A stretch of 64,000 bases of DNA, taken from the NCBI RefSeq assembly GCF_014154935.1, contig NZ_JACEHH010000008.1, positions 167,349 to 231,348 of the forward strand. The letters are read 5' to 3'. The notes beneath the pieces were generated by a model. It ran no database searches, was not told where the DNA came from, and worked only from the letters and a program-made list of their open reading frames with translations. The number at the start of each line of letters is the position of its first letter. Position 1 is the stretch's first letter. This stretch comes from Stieleria mannarensis. GTDB taxonomy: Bacteria > Planctomycetota > Planctomycetia > Pirellulales > Pirellulaceae. Shown here piece by piece: positions 53,768 through 61,915 of the stretch. A program made the position numbers and the translations under genes.

Positions 53768-55416
53768 CTGAGACGCTGCACGAAGACCATCACAAATCTG
53801 CCACCACGCATCACGCGGCACAGGCGACCGAGCAACTTGCTGCGCGGCTCGGGATCCCGGTTTCCGAAGACCTTACGCCGTTCCAGCCCTCCGACCTGTT
53901 TTTGACACGCATCCCGATCGCACACGCTCGCCAGCATTGTGTGATGGGCTTTCGCGGCGAGCGGGACGACGAGGTGTGGTTGGCGATCGAATCGATGGCC
54001 GGCTACAAGCACTCCGACATCATCGCCCGCGCTCTGGCTCAGCGCGCCGACGGCAGTCTGCAACCGCTGCGTGTCCGTCCGTTACCGGCAACCGCGACGG
54101 CCATCGAGCGGGCGATCAATGCAGCCTACTCGGACCAATCCAGTCAAACGCAAGCCGTGATCGATTCGCTCGATCAAGAAGCGTTGTTGGGCGAGTTGGC
54201 GGCGCTCAGCCCCCGAGAAGATTTGTTGGACACCGAAGGCCGCGCGCCGATCATTCGGTTGGTCAACCACATCTTGTTTGATGCCGTCAAATCCGGTGCC
54301 TCCGACGTCCACATTCAACCCTACGAAGACCGGTTGATGGTGCGGCAGAGAATCGACGGCGTCTTGTTCGACACCTTTGAAATCCCCAAAGCCGTTCAAG
54401 AAGAAGTGCTGTCGCGGGTGAAGGTTCTGGGCAAGATGAACATCGCCGAAAAACGCTTGCCCCAGGACGGGCGGGCGACGGTTCAACTGGGCGATCGAAC
54501 GGTCGACCTGCGGATCGCGTCGCTGCCGACCAGCCACAACGAACGCATCGTGGTTCGCTTGTTGGACAAAAGCGCGCGGCTGTACACGCTGGCCGAACTC
54601 GGCATGCCGACGCATGACTTTCGACGATTTCGATCCCTGATCGCCCGCGACCACGGGATGATCCTGGTCACGGGCCCGACCGGCAGCGGCAAGAGCACGA
54701 CGCTGTACGGTGCGCTGCAAGAACTCGACAGCGAAGAACTGAATATCCTGACGCTGGAAGATCCGATCGAGTACCAGTTGGATGGGATCAGCCAAACGCA
54801 GATCAATGAGAAGAAGGGAATGACGTTCGCCTCGGGCATGCGGAGCGTGTTGCGTCAGGACCCCGACATCATCATGGTCGGCGAAATCCGCGACGCCGAA
54901 ACCGCGATCATGGCCATTCAAGCGTCATTGACCGGTCACCTGGTCTTCAGCACGCTGCACACCAACGATGCGGCCAGTGCGGTGACGCGGTTGTTGGATC
55001 TGGGCATCGAACCCTATCTGGTCAGCAGCTCCCTGGTCGCATCGCTGGCCCAGCGATTGGTCCGCAAGCTGTGCGAGGACTGTAAACGCCCTCGCGGCAG
55101 CGGTGAATCGTTGCCCGATGTTCCACAGTCGTTGTTACAGTCGCATGGTTTGGCGCCATCGGATTTGGTCGGCGTGTTTGAACCGGTCGGATGCCAGGCC
55201 TGTCGTGGGACCGGATTCCGAGGCCGAGTCGGGTTGTTCGAGTTGTTGGTCATTGATGACGCCTGTCGTGAACTGGTGCAGACGCGGGCCAATGCAGCGG
55301 CGATCCGCGACGTCGGACTACAATCGGGAATGCATTTGTTGTCGATGGATGGGTTGCTGAAAGTCCATCAAGGCATCACGACACTCGATGAAGTTCTCCG
55401 CGTAACGACGCTGTGA
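53764..55416 (+). CDS. gspE: Type II secretion assembly ATPase (GspE)
   Basis: This cytosolic hexameric ATPase powers pseudopilus assembly. It has 550 residues: an N-terminal GspE_N-like domain (about 20-125), then the N2 and ATPase domains. Motifs: Walker A GPTGSGKSTTLY, Asp box around ILTLEDPIEYQLDGISQTQI, Walker B DPDIIMVGEIRDAET, His box TGHLVFSTLHTND, and four zinc cysteines (CEDCKRP... CQACRGTG). All catalytic residues are in place. It is coupled by overlap to orf90 upstream and to gspF downstream (GTGA at 55413-55416). Confidence 0.95.
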   Translation: MTETLHEDHHKSATTHHAAQATEQLAARLGIPVSEDLTPFQPSDLFLTRIPIAHARQHCVMGFRGERDDEVWLAIESMAGYKHSDIIARALAQRADGSLQPLRVRPLPATATAIERAINAAYSDQSSQTQAVIDSLDQEALLGELAALSPREDLLDTEGRAPIIRLVNHILFDAVKSGASDVHIQPYEDRLMVRQRIDGVLFDTFEIPKAVQEEVLSRVKVLGKMNIAEKRLPQDGRATVQLGDRTVDLRIASLPTSHNERIVVRLLDKSARLYTLAELGMPTHDFRRFRSLIARDHGMILVTGPTGSGKSTTLYGALQELDSEELNILTLEDPIEYQLDGISQTQINEKKGMTFASGMRSVLRQDPDIIMVGEIRDAETAIMAIQASLTGHLVFSTLHTNDAASAVTRLLDLGIEPYLVSSSLVASLAQRLVRKLCEDCKRPRGSGESLPDVPQSLLQSHGLAPSDLVGVFEPVGCQACRGTGFRGRVGLFELLVIDDACRELVQTRANAAAIRDVGLQSGMHLLSMDGLLKVHQGITTLDEVLRVTTL

Positions 55417-56627
55417 CCCCGATGGCTGTCTTTTCCTATTCCGGCGTCGACCAAACGCGACAATCCGTTCAGGGAACGATCAGCGCCGACACCGCCCGCC
55501 AAGCCCGCGATTCGCTGCGTGGCCAAGGGATCCGTGTTCGCAAGATCACGGTCTGTCGACAGCGCGGGGCGAGGTTGCGATTGCCAAGGGTGTCCTTGCT
55601 CGGAGCGAAGAACCAGTGGGCAACAGCGGTCGCGGAACTGTCGATGCTGTTGCACGCCGGGATCCCGATGCTGGACGCCTTGGACACGATCACCCAACAG
55701 ACGCGTGGGGCGTTTCAAGCGGCGTTGCTGGCGGTGCGCGACCGTGTGGCCGCGGGGGAGTCGTTCGCCCAGGCGCTGCGCAGCCGACCCGACTTGTTCG
55801 ACGCGGCTTCGGTGCAGATGGTCGAAGTCGGTGAAAACGCCGGCACGTTGGAAGAAGTGCTGTCGCAACTGGCCGAATTCAAACAACGCCAATCCCAGTT
55901 CACCGACGCCGTCACGACCGCGCTGGTGTACCCGATCTTTCTGGTTTGTTTTGGAACGGCCGCCGGCGTTTTTTTGATGACCGGTGTCCTGCCGCCACTG
56001 TTGGAGAACCTGGAAGAGACGCTCGATGAATTGCCGTTTCCCACACGCGTGGCCAAATCACTCAGCCATCTGTTGATCGATTACAGTTGGTTTTGGATGG
56101 CGGGGTTGATTGCGGGCGCGGTCGCATTGGGAATCGCCTTTCGCAGCCGGCGCGGCAAAATGCTGATCGACCGACTGGTGCTGCGCGTTCCCATCCTGGG
56201 GCCGATGCTAGTCAAACAAGGCGTCTCTCGGATCGCGATGATCATCGCAACGCTTTCGCGGAGTGGCGTGGAATTGACGCGCGCGTTTGATTTGGCGGAG
56301 CGTTCGACCAGCAACTCTGTGTTTCGCTCGGCGCTGCATGAATGTGGCAGCCGCATTTCGGCCGGCGAAGAGTTATCCGAGGCGCTGGAGAAGAGTGGTG
56401 CCTTTCCCCCGCTGGCGGTCCGAGTGTTTTCGATCGGTCAGGAGTCGGGAAAGCTTGACGAGATGCTCTTTCGACTCGCCGACGACTATGATGAACAAGT
56501 CAAAACGGCGTCGGCGCGACTGACCTCGTTGATCGAACCGATCCTGATCCTTGTCTTGGCCGCCATGGTGGGATTCTTGTTGTTGGCCACGATCCTTCCG
56601 ATCCTGGAGGCTGGAAATGTTTTGTGA
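55413..56627 (+). CDS. gspF: Type II secretion inner-membrane protein (GspF)
   Basis: This inner-membrane platform protein has 404 residues from a GTG at 55413 that overlaps the gspE stop; an ATG at 55422 is an alternative. Two GspF domains each precede membrane helices: the first has LSMLLHAGIPMLDALDTI and AGESFAQALRS, the second IATLSRSGVELTRAFDLAER and AGEELSEALEKSGAFPPLAV. Three hydrophobic segments are seen near 170-195, 220-240 and 375-398. It would interact with GspE, GspL and GspM. The stop lies 37 bases before the ATG proposed for gspG. Confidence 0.93.
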   Translation: MTPMAVFSYSGVDQTRQSVQGTISADTARQARDSLRGQGIRVRKITVCRQRGARLRLPRVSLLGAKNQWATAVAELSMLLHAGIPMLDALDTITQQTRGAFQAALLAVRDRVAAGESFAQALRSRPDLFDAASVQMVEVGENAGTLEEVLSQLAEFKQRQSQFTDAVTTALVYPIFLVCFGTAAGVFLMTGVLPPLLENLEETLDELPFPTRVAKSLSHLLIDYSWFWMAGLIAGAVALGIAFRSRRGKMLIDRLVLRVPILGPMLVKQGVSRIAMIIATLSRSGVELTRAFDLAERSTSNSVFRSALHECGSRISAGEELSEALEKSGAFPPLAVRVFSIGQESGKLDEMLFRLADDYDEQVKTASARLTSLIEPILILVLAAMVGFLLLATILPILEAGNVL

Positions 56628-56664
56628 GTGGGGCGAACGGAGCCAAACCTCCCGCATCGAGGTC

Positions 56665-57237
56665 ATGCGGTTTTCCGAAATCACCCTCCCTCAGGGAGGG
56701 TCGCGGAGGAGTTTACGACGACGCGGGGAGGGTTCGTTGTGGCTCGGAAGCACTCAAACACCACGAATTGACCCTCCCCTCGCTACGCTCGACCCTCCCT
56801 ACCAGGGAGGATTAAGTGGTGGAGCCAGGCGAGGTCGAACCGCCAATCGCGGTTTCTCCCTGGTCGAACTGATCGTCGTCATGGTCATCCTGGGCATGCT
56901 GGCCGGGCTGGTCGCGGTTCGAACCCGTGGCTATTTGATCAATTCGCGGAAGAACGCGGTCAAAGCTGAAATCGCCACCATCCTCGGCGCTCTAGAAACC
57001 TTCCGCATCGACCAGGGACGTTACCCGACCGAAGACGAGGGACTGGAAGTCTTGCGGGAAGAAACGGAGACCTGGCCGGAAGGATTTTTGACCAAGGTGC
57101 CCGTCGACCCGTGGAAAAACCCTTACCTGTACTTCGTGTCCGAGGAAGGCGTCGAAGTCATCAGTCTGGGCGCCGACGGACGCGAAGGCGGCGAGGGAGA
57201 GGACGCCGATTTCTCCAGCACGATGCTGGAAGAATGA
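56665..57237 (+). CDS. gspG: Major pseudopilin GspG with a repeat-encoded leader
   Basis: The mature pseudopilin has the prepilin cleavage site RG-FSLVELIVVMVILGML at residue 63/64 and a GspG C-terminal half (YPTEDEGLEVLR, VPVDPWKNPYLY). From the ATG at 56665 the protein is 190 residues with a 63-residue leader instead of the usual 5-10. Bases 56683-56811, exactly 43 codons, are a copy of the ACCCTCCC dispersed repeat. No in-frame start codon lies between that repeat and the cleavage site; the only alternatives are ATG 56617 and TTG 56737, the latter inside the repeat, so the repeat must be at least partly translated. Prepilin peptidase would remove it. Glu5 of the mature protein is present. 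Confidence 0.85.
   Translation: MRFSEITLPQGGSRRSLRRRGEGSLWLGSTQTPRIDPPLATLDPPYQGGLSGGARRGRTANRGFSLVELIVVMVILGMLAGLVAVRTRGYLINSRKNAVKAEIATILGALETFRIDQGRYPTEDEGLEVLREETETWPEGFLTKVPVDPWKNPYLYFVSEEGVEVISLGADGREGGEGEDADFSSTMLEE
56683..56811 (+). repeat. ACCCTCCC dispersed repeat inside the gspG leader
   Basis: This is the near-identical partner of 43541-43670 (about 118 of 129 positions equal, no gaps by eye). Its ends coincide with codon boundaries of gspG and its length is a multiple of three, so it adds 43 codons to the leader without shifting the frame. Confidence 0.85.
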
Positions 57238-57872
57238 GCGGGTTGCACATGCAGTCAGGCGATTCTCGCAAACGCACGATCCCCGATCAAAAGATCACCT
57301 GCCGGCGAACCGAATCAACCAGAAGACACCCTCCCGTGTGCGGGAGGGTCGAGCGCAGCGAGGGGAGGGCAATCAATGAGTTTGCAACCCAATGCAACCG
57401 CGGCTTTTCCCTGATCGAACTGATCGTCGTGTTGGTGTTAACGGCGATCCTCGCTTCCCTGACGACGTTCTCCCTGCGTGGCGTGATCGTCCGACAGCGA
57501 CTCGGTCGGGCTGTCGAAGTGGTCAAACAGTTTGATACGGCGCTGCGCCGCGCGGCGCGTCACCAACGCCGCCAAGTCGCCGCCGTCATCGACCGCGGGC
57601 GCGGGCGATTGACGATTGATCCGTCGGGTGAATCGATGCGAACCTTCACATTGCCACGTCAAGTTTCCATCGATACGATCCGGTTCGGCCCCGTGCCGGC
57701 ATCACGCTCCGGGGCGCAAGTCACCGCCGACCCTGACGGATCGACGTCCAGCTATGCACTGCGACTGACAACCGGCGACTCTGGGCATTGGATCTTCTTG
57801 GCCGGTGGCAGCGGACAGATCGTTGATGATTTTGATCCGACGGCGATCGAATTGGCGTTGGGGATGCGATGA
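57234..57872 (+). CDS. GspH-like pseudopilin with an extended leader
   Basis: This minor pseudopilin has 212 residues from the ATG at 57234, which overlaps the gspG stop. The prepilin site is RG-FSLIELIVVLVLTAILA after a 57-residue leader; the mature part (155 residues) has a GspH-like size and beta-rich end. The leader contains a 43-base partial reverse copy of the ACCCTCCC repeat (57328-57370), translated as HPPVCGRVERSEGR. No in-frame start lies between this repeat and the cleavage site; a GTG at 57336 is inside it. The next gene starts on its stop codon (ATGA at 57869). Confidence 0.8.
   Translation: MSGLHMQSGDSRKRTIPDQKITCRRTESTRRHPPVCGRVERSEGRAINEFATQCNRGFSLIELIVVLVLTAILASLTTFSLRGVIVRQRLGRAVEVVKQFDTALRRAARHQRRQVAAVIDRGRGRLTIDPSGESMRTFTLPRQVSIDTIRFGPVPASRSGAQVTADPDGSTSSYALRLTTGDSGHWIFLAGGSGQIVDDFDPTAIELALGMR
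57328..57370 (-). repeat. Partial ACCCTCCC repeat inside the GspH leader
   Basis: ACCCTCCCGTGTGCGGGAGG followed by GTCGAGCGCAGCGAGGGGAG corresponds to one end of the repeat in reverse orientation, as at 35677. It is the second copy of this family in this operon, about 0.5 kb from the copy in gspG. Confidence 0.7.
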
Positions 57873-58246
57873 GACGCCGACGTGCATTCACACTATTGGA
57901 GCTGATCGTCGCACTGGCACTGATGGGGTCGCTGCTGGTCGGGTCGATGCTCGCGTTCTCGCGTCATCGGAAACAACTTTCGATGGCAGACAAGCAACTC
58001 GAAGCGGCGCGGGTGGCGGATCGCTTGGTGCACCAATTCACCGCCCAGCAAGGCGGGTTTCCGATCGCAGCGCGGGGCGCGGTGGTGGGCAACAGTGGTT
58101 GGATCTGGCAGACGTCTCCGGTCGGAAGCACCTCATTGGCAACCGTTCCGATGCAGGTCGTGCGGTTTCAGATTATGGAAATCGATGGCAATTCGACGAC
58201 TCCCTTGGTCGCCGTCGACCTGGTCAAACCGGCGAGGCTACCGTGA
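57869..58246 (+). CDS. GspI-like minor pseudopilin
   Basis: This is a 125-residue pseudopilin with a normal 6-residue leader (MRRRRA) before FTLLELIVALALMGSLLVGS, with Ala instead of Gly before the cleavage site and Glu at position 5. The small size and place between the H-like and J-like genes fit GspI, a tip-complex component. It serves as an internal control for the neighbours: its leader holds no repeat. Start and stop overlap both neighbours (ATGA and TGATG). Confidence 0.82.
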   Translation: MRRRRAFTLLELIVALALMGSLLVGSMLAFSRHRKQLSMADKQLEAARVADRLVHQFTAQQGGFPIAARGAVVGNSGWIWQTSPVGSTSLATVPMQVVRFQIMEIDGNSTTPLVAVDLVKPARLP

Positions 58247-58851
58247 TGCGTCCTGCCAGCGGGAAGCGTAAGCGAGCGGCCTGTCATGGCGTTCGCGTCA
58301 CCGTCGGCCACTCGCTCACGCGTCGTGCTGGCATCGCTTCGGGCCACTCTCGCGCGTTCACCTTGATCGAGATGATCGTCGCACTGGTGTTGGCGTCGCT
58401 GATGATGGTCGGTTTGTTGGGAATCGTGTTGTCGGTCTCGAAACAGTCCGGCCAATTGCGACGTGACCAAACCGATCACGTCGCCGCGGGGTTGTTGGCC
58501 GATCGGTTGCGCAATGACTTGATCAATGCACGCGGCATCGCCGCTGGCTCCGACACCTTGATCCTATCAGGCTACGTCGTGCCACAGAACGTGCCCGGCA
58601 TGATCCGTTACGAACGTGCCATGATCGGATCGCGGCGACTGTTGATTCGACGCGTCGGGCAAAATCGCGAAGTGTGTTGGGTCGATTTCGGTGCCTTTGA
58701 ATTTGAAGCGTACGACGAGTTCGATCCCGAGGCTCCGGTTCCCGAGATGACCGGCGGGCTGCTGCCGATGCCTGCTCGCTTTCGGATCGCGGGCCGGGAC
58801 TCTGAGGGGCGACTCTTGTTTGACGAGGTGATCGATCACCATGAACTCTAA
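58246..58851 (+). CDS. GspJ-like minor pseudopilin with an extended leader
   Basis: This minor pseudopilin has 201 residues from the ATG at 58246, overlapping the previous stop. Its cleavage site is SRA-FTLIEMIVALVLASLMMV after a 37-residue leader. Most of that leader is encoded by a diverged copy of the AGCCCGACGCGTAAGCG inverted repeat (58255-58332). No in-frame start codon exists between the repeat and the site. The mature domain (about 164 residues) has the GspJ size and would join I and K at the pseudopilus tip. The frame is open from 57805, but that region codes GspI in another frame. Confidence 0.82.
   Translation: MRPASGKRKRAACHGVRVTVGHSLTRRAGIASGHSRAFTLIEMIVALVLASLMMVGLLGIVLSVSKQSGQLRRDQTDHVAAGLLADRLRNDLINARGIAAGSDTLILSGYVVPQNVPGMIRYERAMIGSRRLLIRRVGQNREVCWVDFGAFEFEAYDEFDPEAPVPEMTGGLLPMPARFRIAGRDSEGRLLFDEVIDHHEL
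58255..58332. repeat. Diverged inverted repeat inside the GspJ leader
   Basis: Left arm GCCAGCGGGAAGCGTAAGCG, right arm CTCGCTCACGCGTCGTGCTG: these match the arms of the perfect palindrome at 53341-53394, with a longer, diverged centre. The reading frame of the pseudopilin passes straight through it. Confidence 0.75.
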
Positions 58852-59797
58852 GCGTCGACGTTCGGGATATGTGCTGCTGGCGGTGTTGGCCGTGATGGTG
58901 TTGATGGTCACGGTGCTGGCGGCGCTGTCAGATCACAGCTTGCGCCGGGCGCTCGCCGCCGCCGATGCACGCATTCGATTACAACAGCGACTCGGCGCCC
59001 AATCGATCGAAAGAGCACTGTTGCCCGAAGCGGCCAAGGTCTTTGATCGATTGGAAGCTCAAGCCGATGCGGCCAGCCAAATCAATGGTGTGGCGGTGCC
59101 GCCGGTGAAGCAGGTCCGCGGCGCCATCACGATCGGTGGCGTGACCTTCGACGTCGTCCTGGCCGATGAAGACGCCAAGCTGAATTTGAATCAGGTCTAC
59201 CACATGACCGGTCAGCGACGGACCGAAGCGGTCTTGGCCAAAGTGCTCGGGCCGATCGCCGCTCGGGCGGTTCGGTTGCAGCCCGCCACCCGGCCGATGA
59301 CCGCGGCGCTGGTCGATTCTGGAGAGGGAAACCGCGAGGGTAACTCGGAGCAGCCCGTGACGGAAATCCCCCGCGCGTTTCGAAGCTGGGGCGAAGTGTT
59401 TGACCTTTCCCGGCTTTCCTCCGGCTTGGGATCCGACGCCGCGTTGCCTGCCGCAACCGGCGACCTCAGCTGCTGGGGCGGTGATGGGTTGAATGTCCGC
59501 CGCGCCTCGGAGACCTCGATCCAGGCTGCTGTGGCGTGCGTGTTGTCCGACGCTGGCGCACGCCGGCTGGTGAGCCGATACAAAGACAATCCGAAGACCT
59601 CGCTGGCGATTTTGCTGCAGCAGGAAGCGAAAACGGAGACCGAGCGAATGCGGCTGGGTAGAATGTTGGCTGAAACCAGCACGCACTTTTCACTTTGGAT
59701 CGACGCGTCGGCGGTCGCACGACGAAGCCTGCGGACGTTTTCGGTGACGCAAACCGACCAGGACGGCTTCACCCAAAACGAGCGGTTCTCGTTTTGA
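58841..59797 (+). CDS. gspK: GspK-like minor pseudopilin
   Basis: This 318-residue protein is the large pseudopilin thought to cap the pseudopilus tip. It has a 9-residue leader (MNSKRRRSG) and a hydrophobic segment YVLLAVLAVMVLMVTVLAAL, lacking Glu at position 5 as GspK does. The mature part includes VVLADEDAKLNLNQVY, the family's characteristic 'D-E-x-x-K-x-N-x-N' region. The start overlaps GspJ by 11 bases. Its leader contains no repeat element. Confidence 0.85.
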   Translation: MNSKRRRSGYVLLAVLAVMVLMVTVLAALSDHSLRRALAAADARIRLQQRLGAQSIERALLPEAAKVFDRLEAQADAASQINGVAVPPVKQVRGAITIGGVTFDVVLADEDAKLNLNQVYHMTGQRRTEAVLAKVLGPIAARAVRLQPATRPMTAALVDSGEGNREGNSEQPVTEIPRAFRSWGEVFDLSRLSSGLGSDAALPAATGDLSCWGGDGLNVRRASETSIQAAVACVLSDAGARRLVSRYKDNPKTSLAILLQQEAKTETERMRLGRMLAETSTHFSLWIDASAVARRSLRTFSVTQTDQDGFTQNERFSF

Positions 59798-59849
59798 ATG
59801 ACACACCGACCGATGACCCCCACTGCCTGAGAGACACAGTCACCGATCG

Positions 59850-60449
59850 ATGGATGTCACGGCCCAGCGACGATTGTTGAACACGTTGACCGCGGGCTTT
59901 GTGGCCTTGGCGGTCGCTGGCATTGTCTGGTCGTTCAGTGACATCGGTGTTCTCGATCCGCCATCGGCAACGGTGTTGTCACCACCGGGGGAGGTGTCCG
60001 ATGCCGATCCAAATGCAGGCGATCAATCAGCCGATGGCCGGCCGGTCAGCGACGTCGCGACCCGGGATGACCTGTCGTTACGGTTACTCCGGCCACTCTA
60101 CGATCCCCCCAAGCCGCCTCCGCCCAAACCGCAGCCCAAGCCCGAATCCGTCGTGGAGCGTAATCCGCCGCCCGCCAGAGCGCCGCGACTGGACTGGACG
60201 TTGACCGGGACGATCATCGACGCTGATCGCAGTGTCGCGATTCTGACCGACGCAACTGGCAAGACAGACATTCGGGCCGCCGGCGAGCTCGTCGAATTGT
60301 TGCCAGCGGGTGTGCTGGTGCGAACGATCGATTCCCAAAAAGTCACCTTGGAGCTGCGCGGTACCGAATCGACGTTGCGGTTGAAACCCTCGTTTCAGTC
60401 CGGCGGGGCAGCCAATCCCGATCGTCAAAACCGGAGACGCAACCGATGA
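59850..60449 (+). CDS. GspC-like inner-membrane protein
   Basis: This protein of 199 residues has one N-terminal membrane helix (about 9-30), a Pro/Lys-rich periplasmic linker (RPLYDPPKPPPPKPQPKPES) and a small beta domain (WTLTGTIIDADRSVAILTDA to KVTLEL) resembling the HR domain of GspC. GspC links the inner-membrane platform to the secretin. It has no PDZ or coiled-coil C-terminal domain. It follows the K gene by 52 bases and its stop overlaps the L-like gene by four (ATGA at 60446). Confidence 0.75.
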   Translation: MDVTAQRRLLNTLTAGFVALAVAGIVWSFSDIGVLDPPSATVLSPPGEVSDADPNAGDQSADGRPVSDVATRDDLSLRLLRPLYDPPKPPPPKPQPKPESVVERNPPPARAPRLDWTLTGTIIDADRSVAILTDATGKTDIRAAGELVELLPAGVLVRTIDSQKVTLELRGTESTLRLKPSFQSGGAANPDRQNRRRNR

Positions 60450-61915
60450 GCGTTTCGGCCGAAGGCGATCAAACTCCACACGATGAAGCGCCGTCAGGCG
60501 AATCGAGAGCGACCGTCCGACAACAACCTCGTCGCGGCAGTGAATCCCCGGCCGATCGGTTTTGTATCGACGGCGGTGGACTGGTCGCACAGACCGAATC
60601 GGGGTGGTGCTTGCAAGTCGGATCGGAATCCGTCGAGCTTGATGCGGAGATGTCCCCCGAAGTTGTCGCCGCAAGGTTTGCCCGCTTGTGCGACGATGTG
60701 CGTGGGGCCGAAAAACGATGTGTGCTCGGATTGCCCGCCGGAGAATGCTTTTTCGTTTGCGATGAACTTCCCGCCGGACTCGATGCCAAGGATCGCGACG
60801 CCGTGAGCTTTGAATTGGAGCGTCACTTTCCGCTCGATGCCGAATCGACGGTCGCCGACTACTTTGTCCGACCCTCCGCCGGTCAGATCGCGGCGGTTGC
60901 AATCGAAACTCGACGACACCGAACGACCGTCGACGCTTTGGAAGCAGCGGGTGTAGATGTCGTTTCGATCCTGCCGACGACCTTGTTGGTCGCCCGAGCG
61001 GTCCAGCGCCATCAATCGCCCGCGTCTCCGTTCACCTTGTTGATGCTCAGCGAAGCGACTTGTCAATCGGTATCGGTCGACGGCGACGGGGTCTACCAGT
61101 GGCGACAGTTTTGTGGCGGGGAAGACGAACTGGCGCGGTATCACGCCGTTGTCGCCGAACCGAGCGGATCGTCGCAAACGATGATTGTTCTGGGGCGACG
61201 CGAGCTGACGTTTCGACCGGTCGGACAGATGGAGTGGTGTGATCGTGATGTCATTCAACTTGCGGCCGAAGGTGCCGGGCTGGTCTTGGGCGGCCGCTGG
61301 GGACGCTGGCCGGATCTGCGACGTGGGGACTTGGCACCGAGTGATCCATTGAAGGCCGTTGCCGCTCCGTTGCGACGATTGGCGCTGGCCGCCACGGGCT
61401 GCTTGGTGATCCTCGTGATCGCATCCTGGTATCGCGGCGGGCGGTTGGCTGAGCAATCCGGATCGGTTCGTCAGCAGCAACGGGCGCTGTTCGCCGAATC
61501 GTTTCCCCAGCGTCGCGTTCCCGTCATGTTGATGCGGACGGTGCGAAACGAGCATCGCAAGACGCTGGGTTCGCGCGGTCGTGGCGATGCGATCCGTTTG
61601 CCAGTGGCGGCGACGACGGTCCTGCGAGATCTGTATCGGGGGTTGCGTCAGGCTCAGCAACTCGGCGGTGCTCGGTTTCGCGTGATCGATGTCAAGATCG
61701 TCGACGGTGCGTGCTCGTTGACCGTCCGCGCCGTCGATGCCATTCAAATCGGGACGATCGCACAATCGCTGGAAACCGTCGGATTTCAAGTCGCACCGCC
61801 GGCGTCTGACCAGATCGATCCCGGCAAGGATGAACCGATACCGACATACCAATCGACTCTGTCGGCGGTTTGGAAGCAAACGCCGGTCGATGCCGCTGAA
61901 GGAGTTGATTCATGA
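60446..61915 (+). CDS. GspL-like inner-membrane platform protein
   Basis: This 489-residue protein has a cytoplasmic part (1-310) of the actin-like PilM/GspL type, including LPTTLLVARAVQR- and LGRRELTFRPVG-like strands, then one membrane helix (LALAATGCLVILVIASWYRG, about 315-335) and a periplasmic domain with a ferredoxin-like ending (FRVIDVKIVDGACSLTVRAV). It lies between the C- and M-like genes and overlaps both by four bases. GspL links GspE to the membrane platform. Sequence similarity is weak, so order and topology carry the call. Confidence 0.75.
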   Translation: MSVSAEGDQTPHDEAPSGESRATVRQQPRRGSESPADRFCIDGGGLVAQTESGWCLQVGSESVELDAEMSPEVVAARFARLCDDVRGAEKRCVLGLPAGECFFVCDELPAGLDAKDRDAVSFELERHFPLDAESTVADYFVRPSAGQIAAVAIETRRHRTTVDALEAAGVDVVSILPTTLLVARAVQRHQSPASPFTLLMLSEATCQSVSVDGDGVYQWRQFCGGEDELARYHAVVAEPSGSSQTMIVLGRRELTFRPVGQMEWCDRDVIQLAAEGAGLVLGGRWGRWPDLRRGDLAPSDPLKAVAAPLRRLALAATGCLVILVIASWYRGGRLAEQSGSVRQQQRALFAESFPQRRVPVMLMRTVRNEHRKTLGSRGRGDAIRLPVAATTVLRDLYRGLRQAQQLGGARFRVIDVKIVDGACSLTVRAVDAIQIGTIAQSLETVGFQVAPPASDQIDPGKDEPIPTYQSTLSAVWKQTPVDAAEGVDS

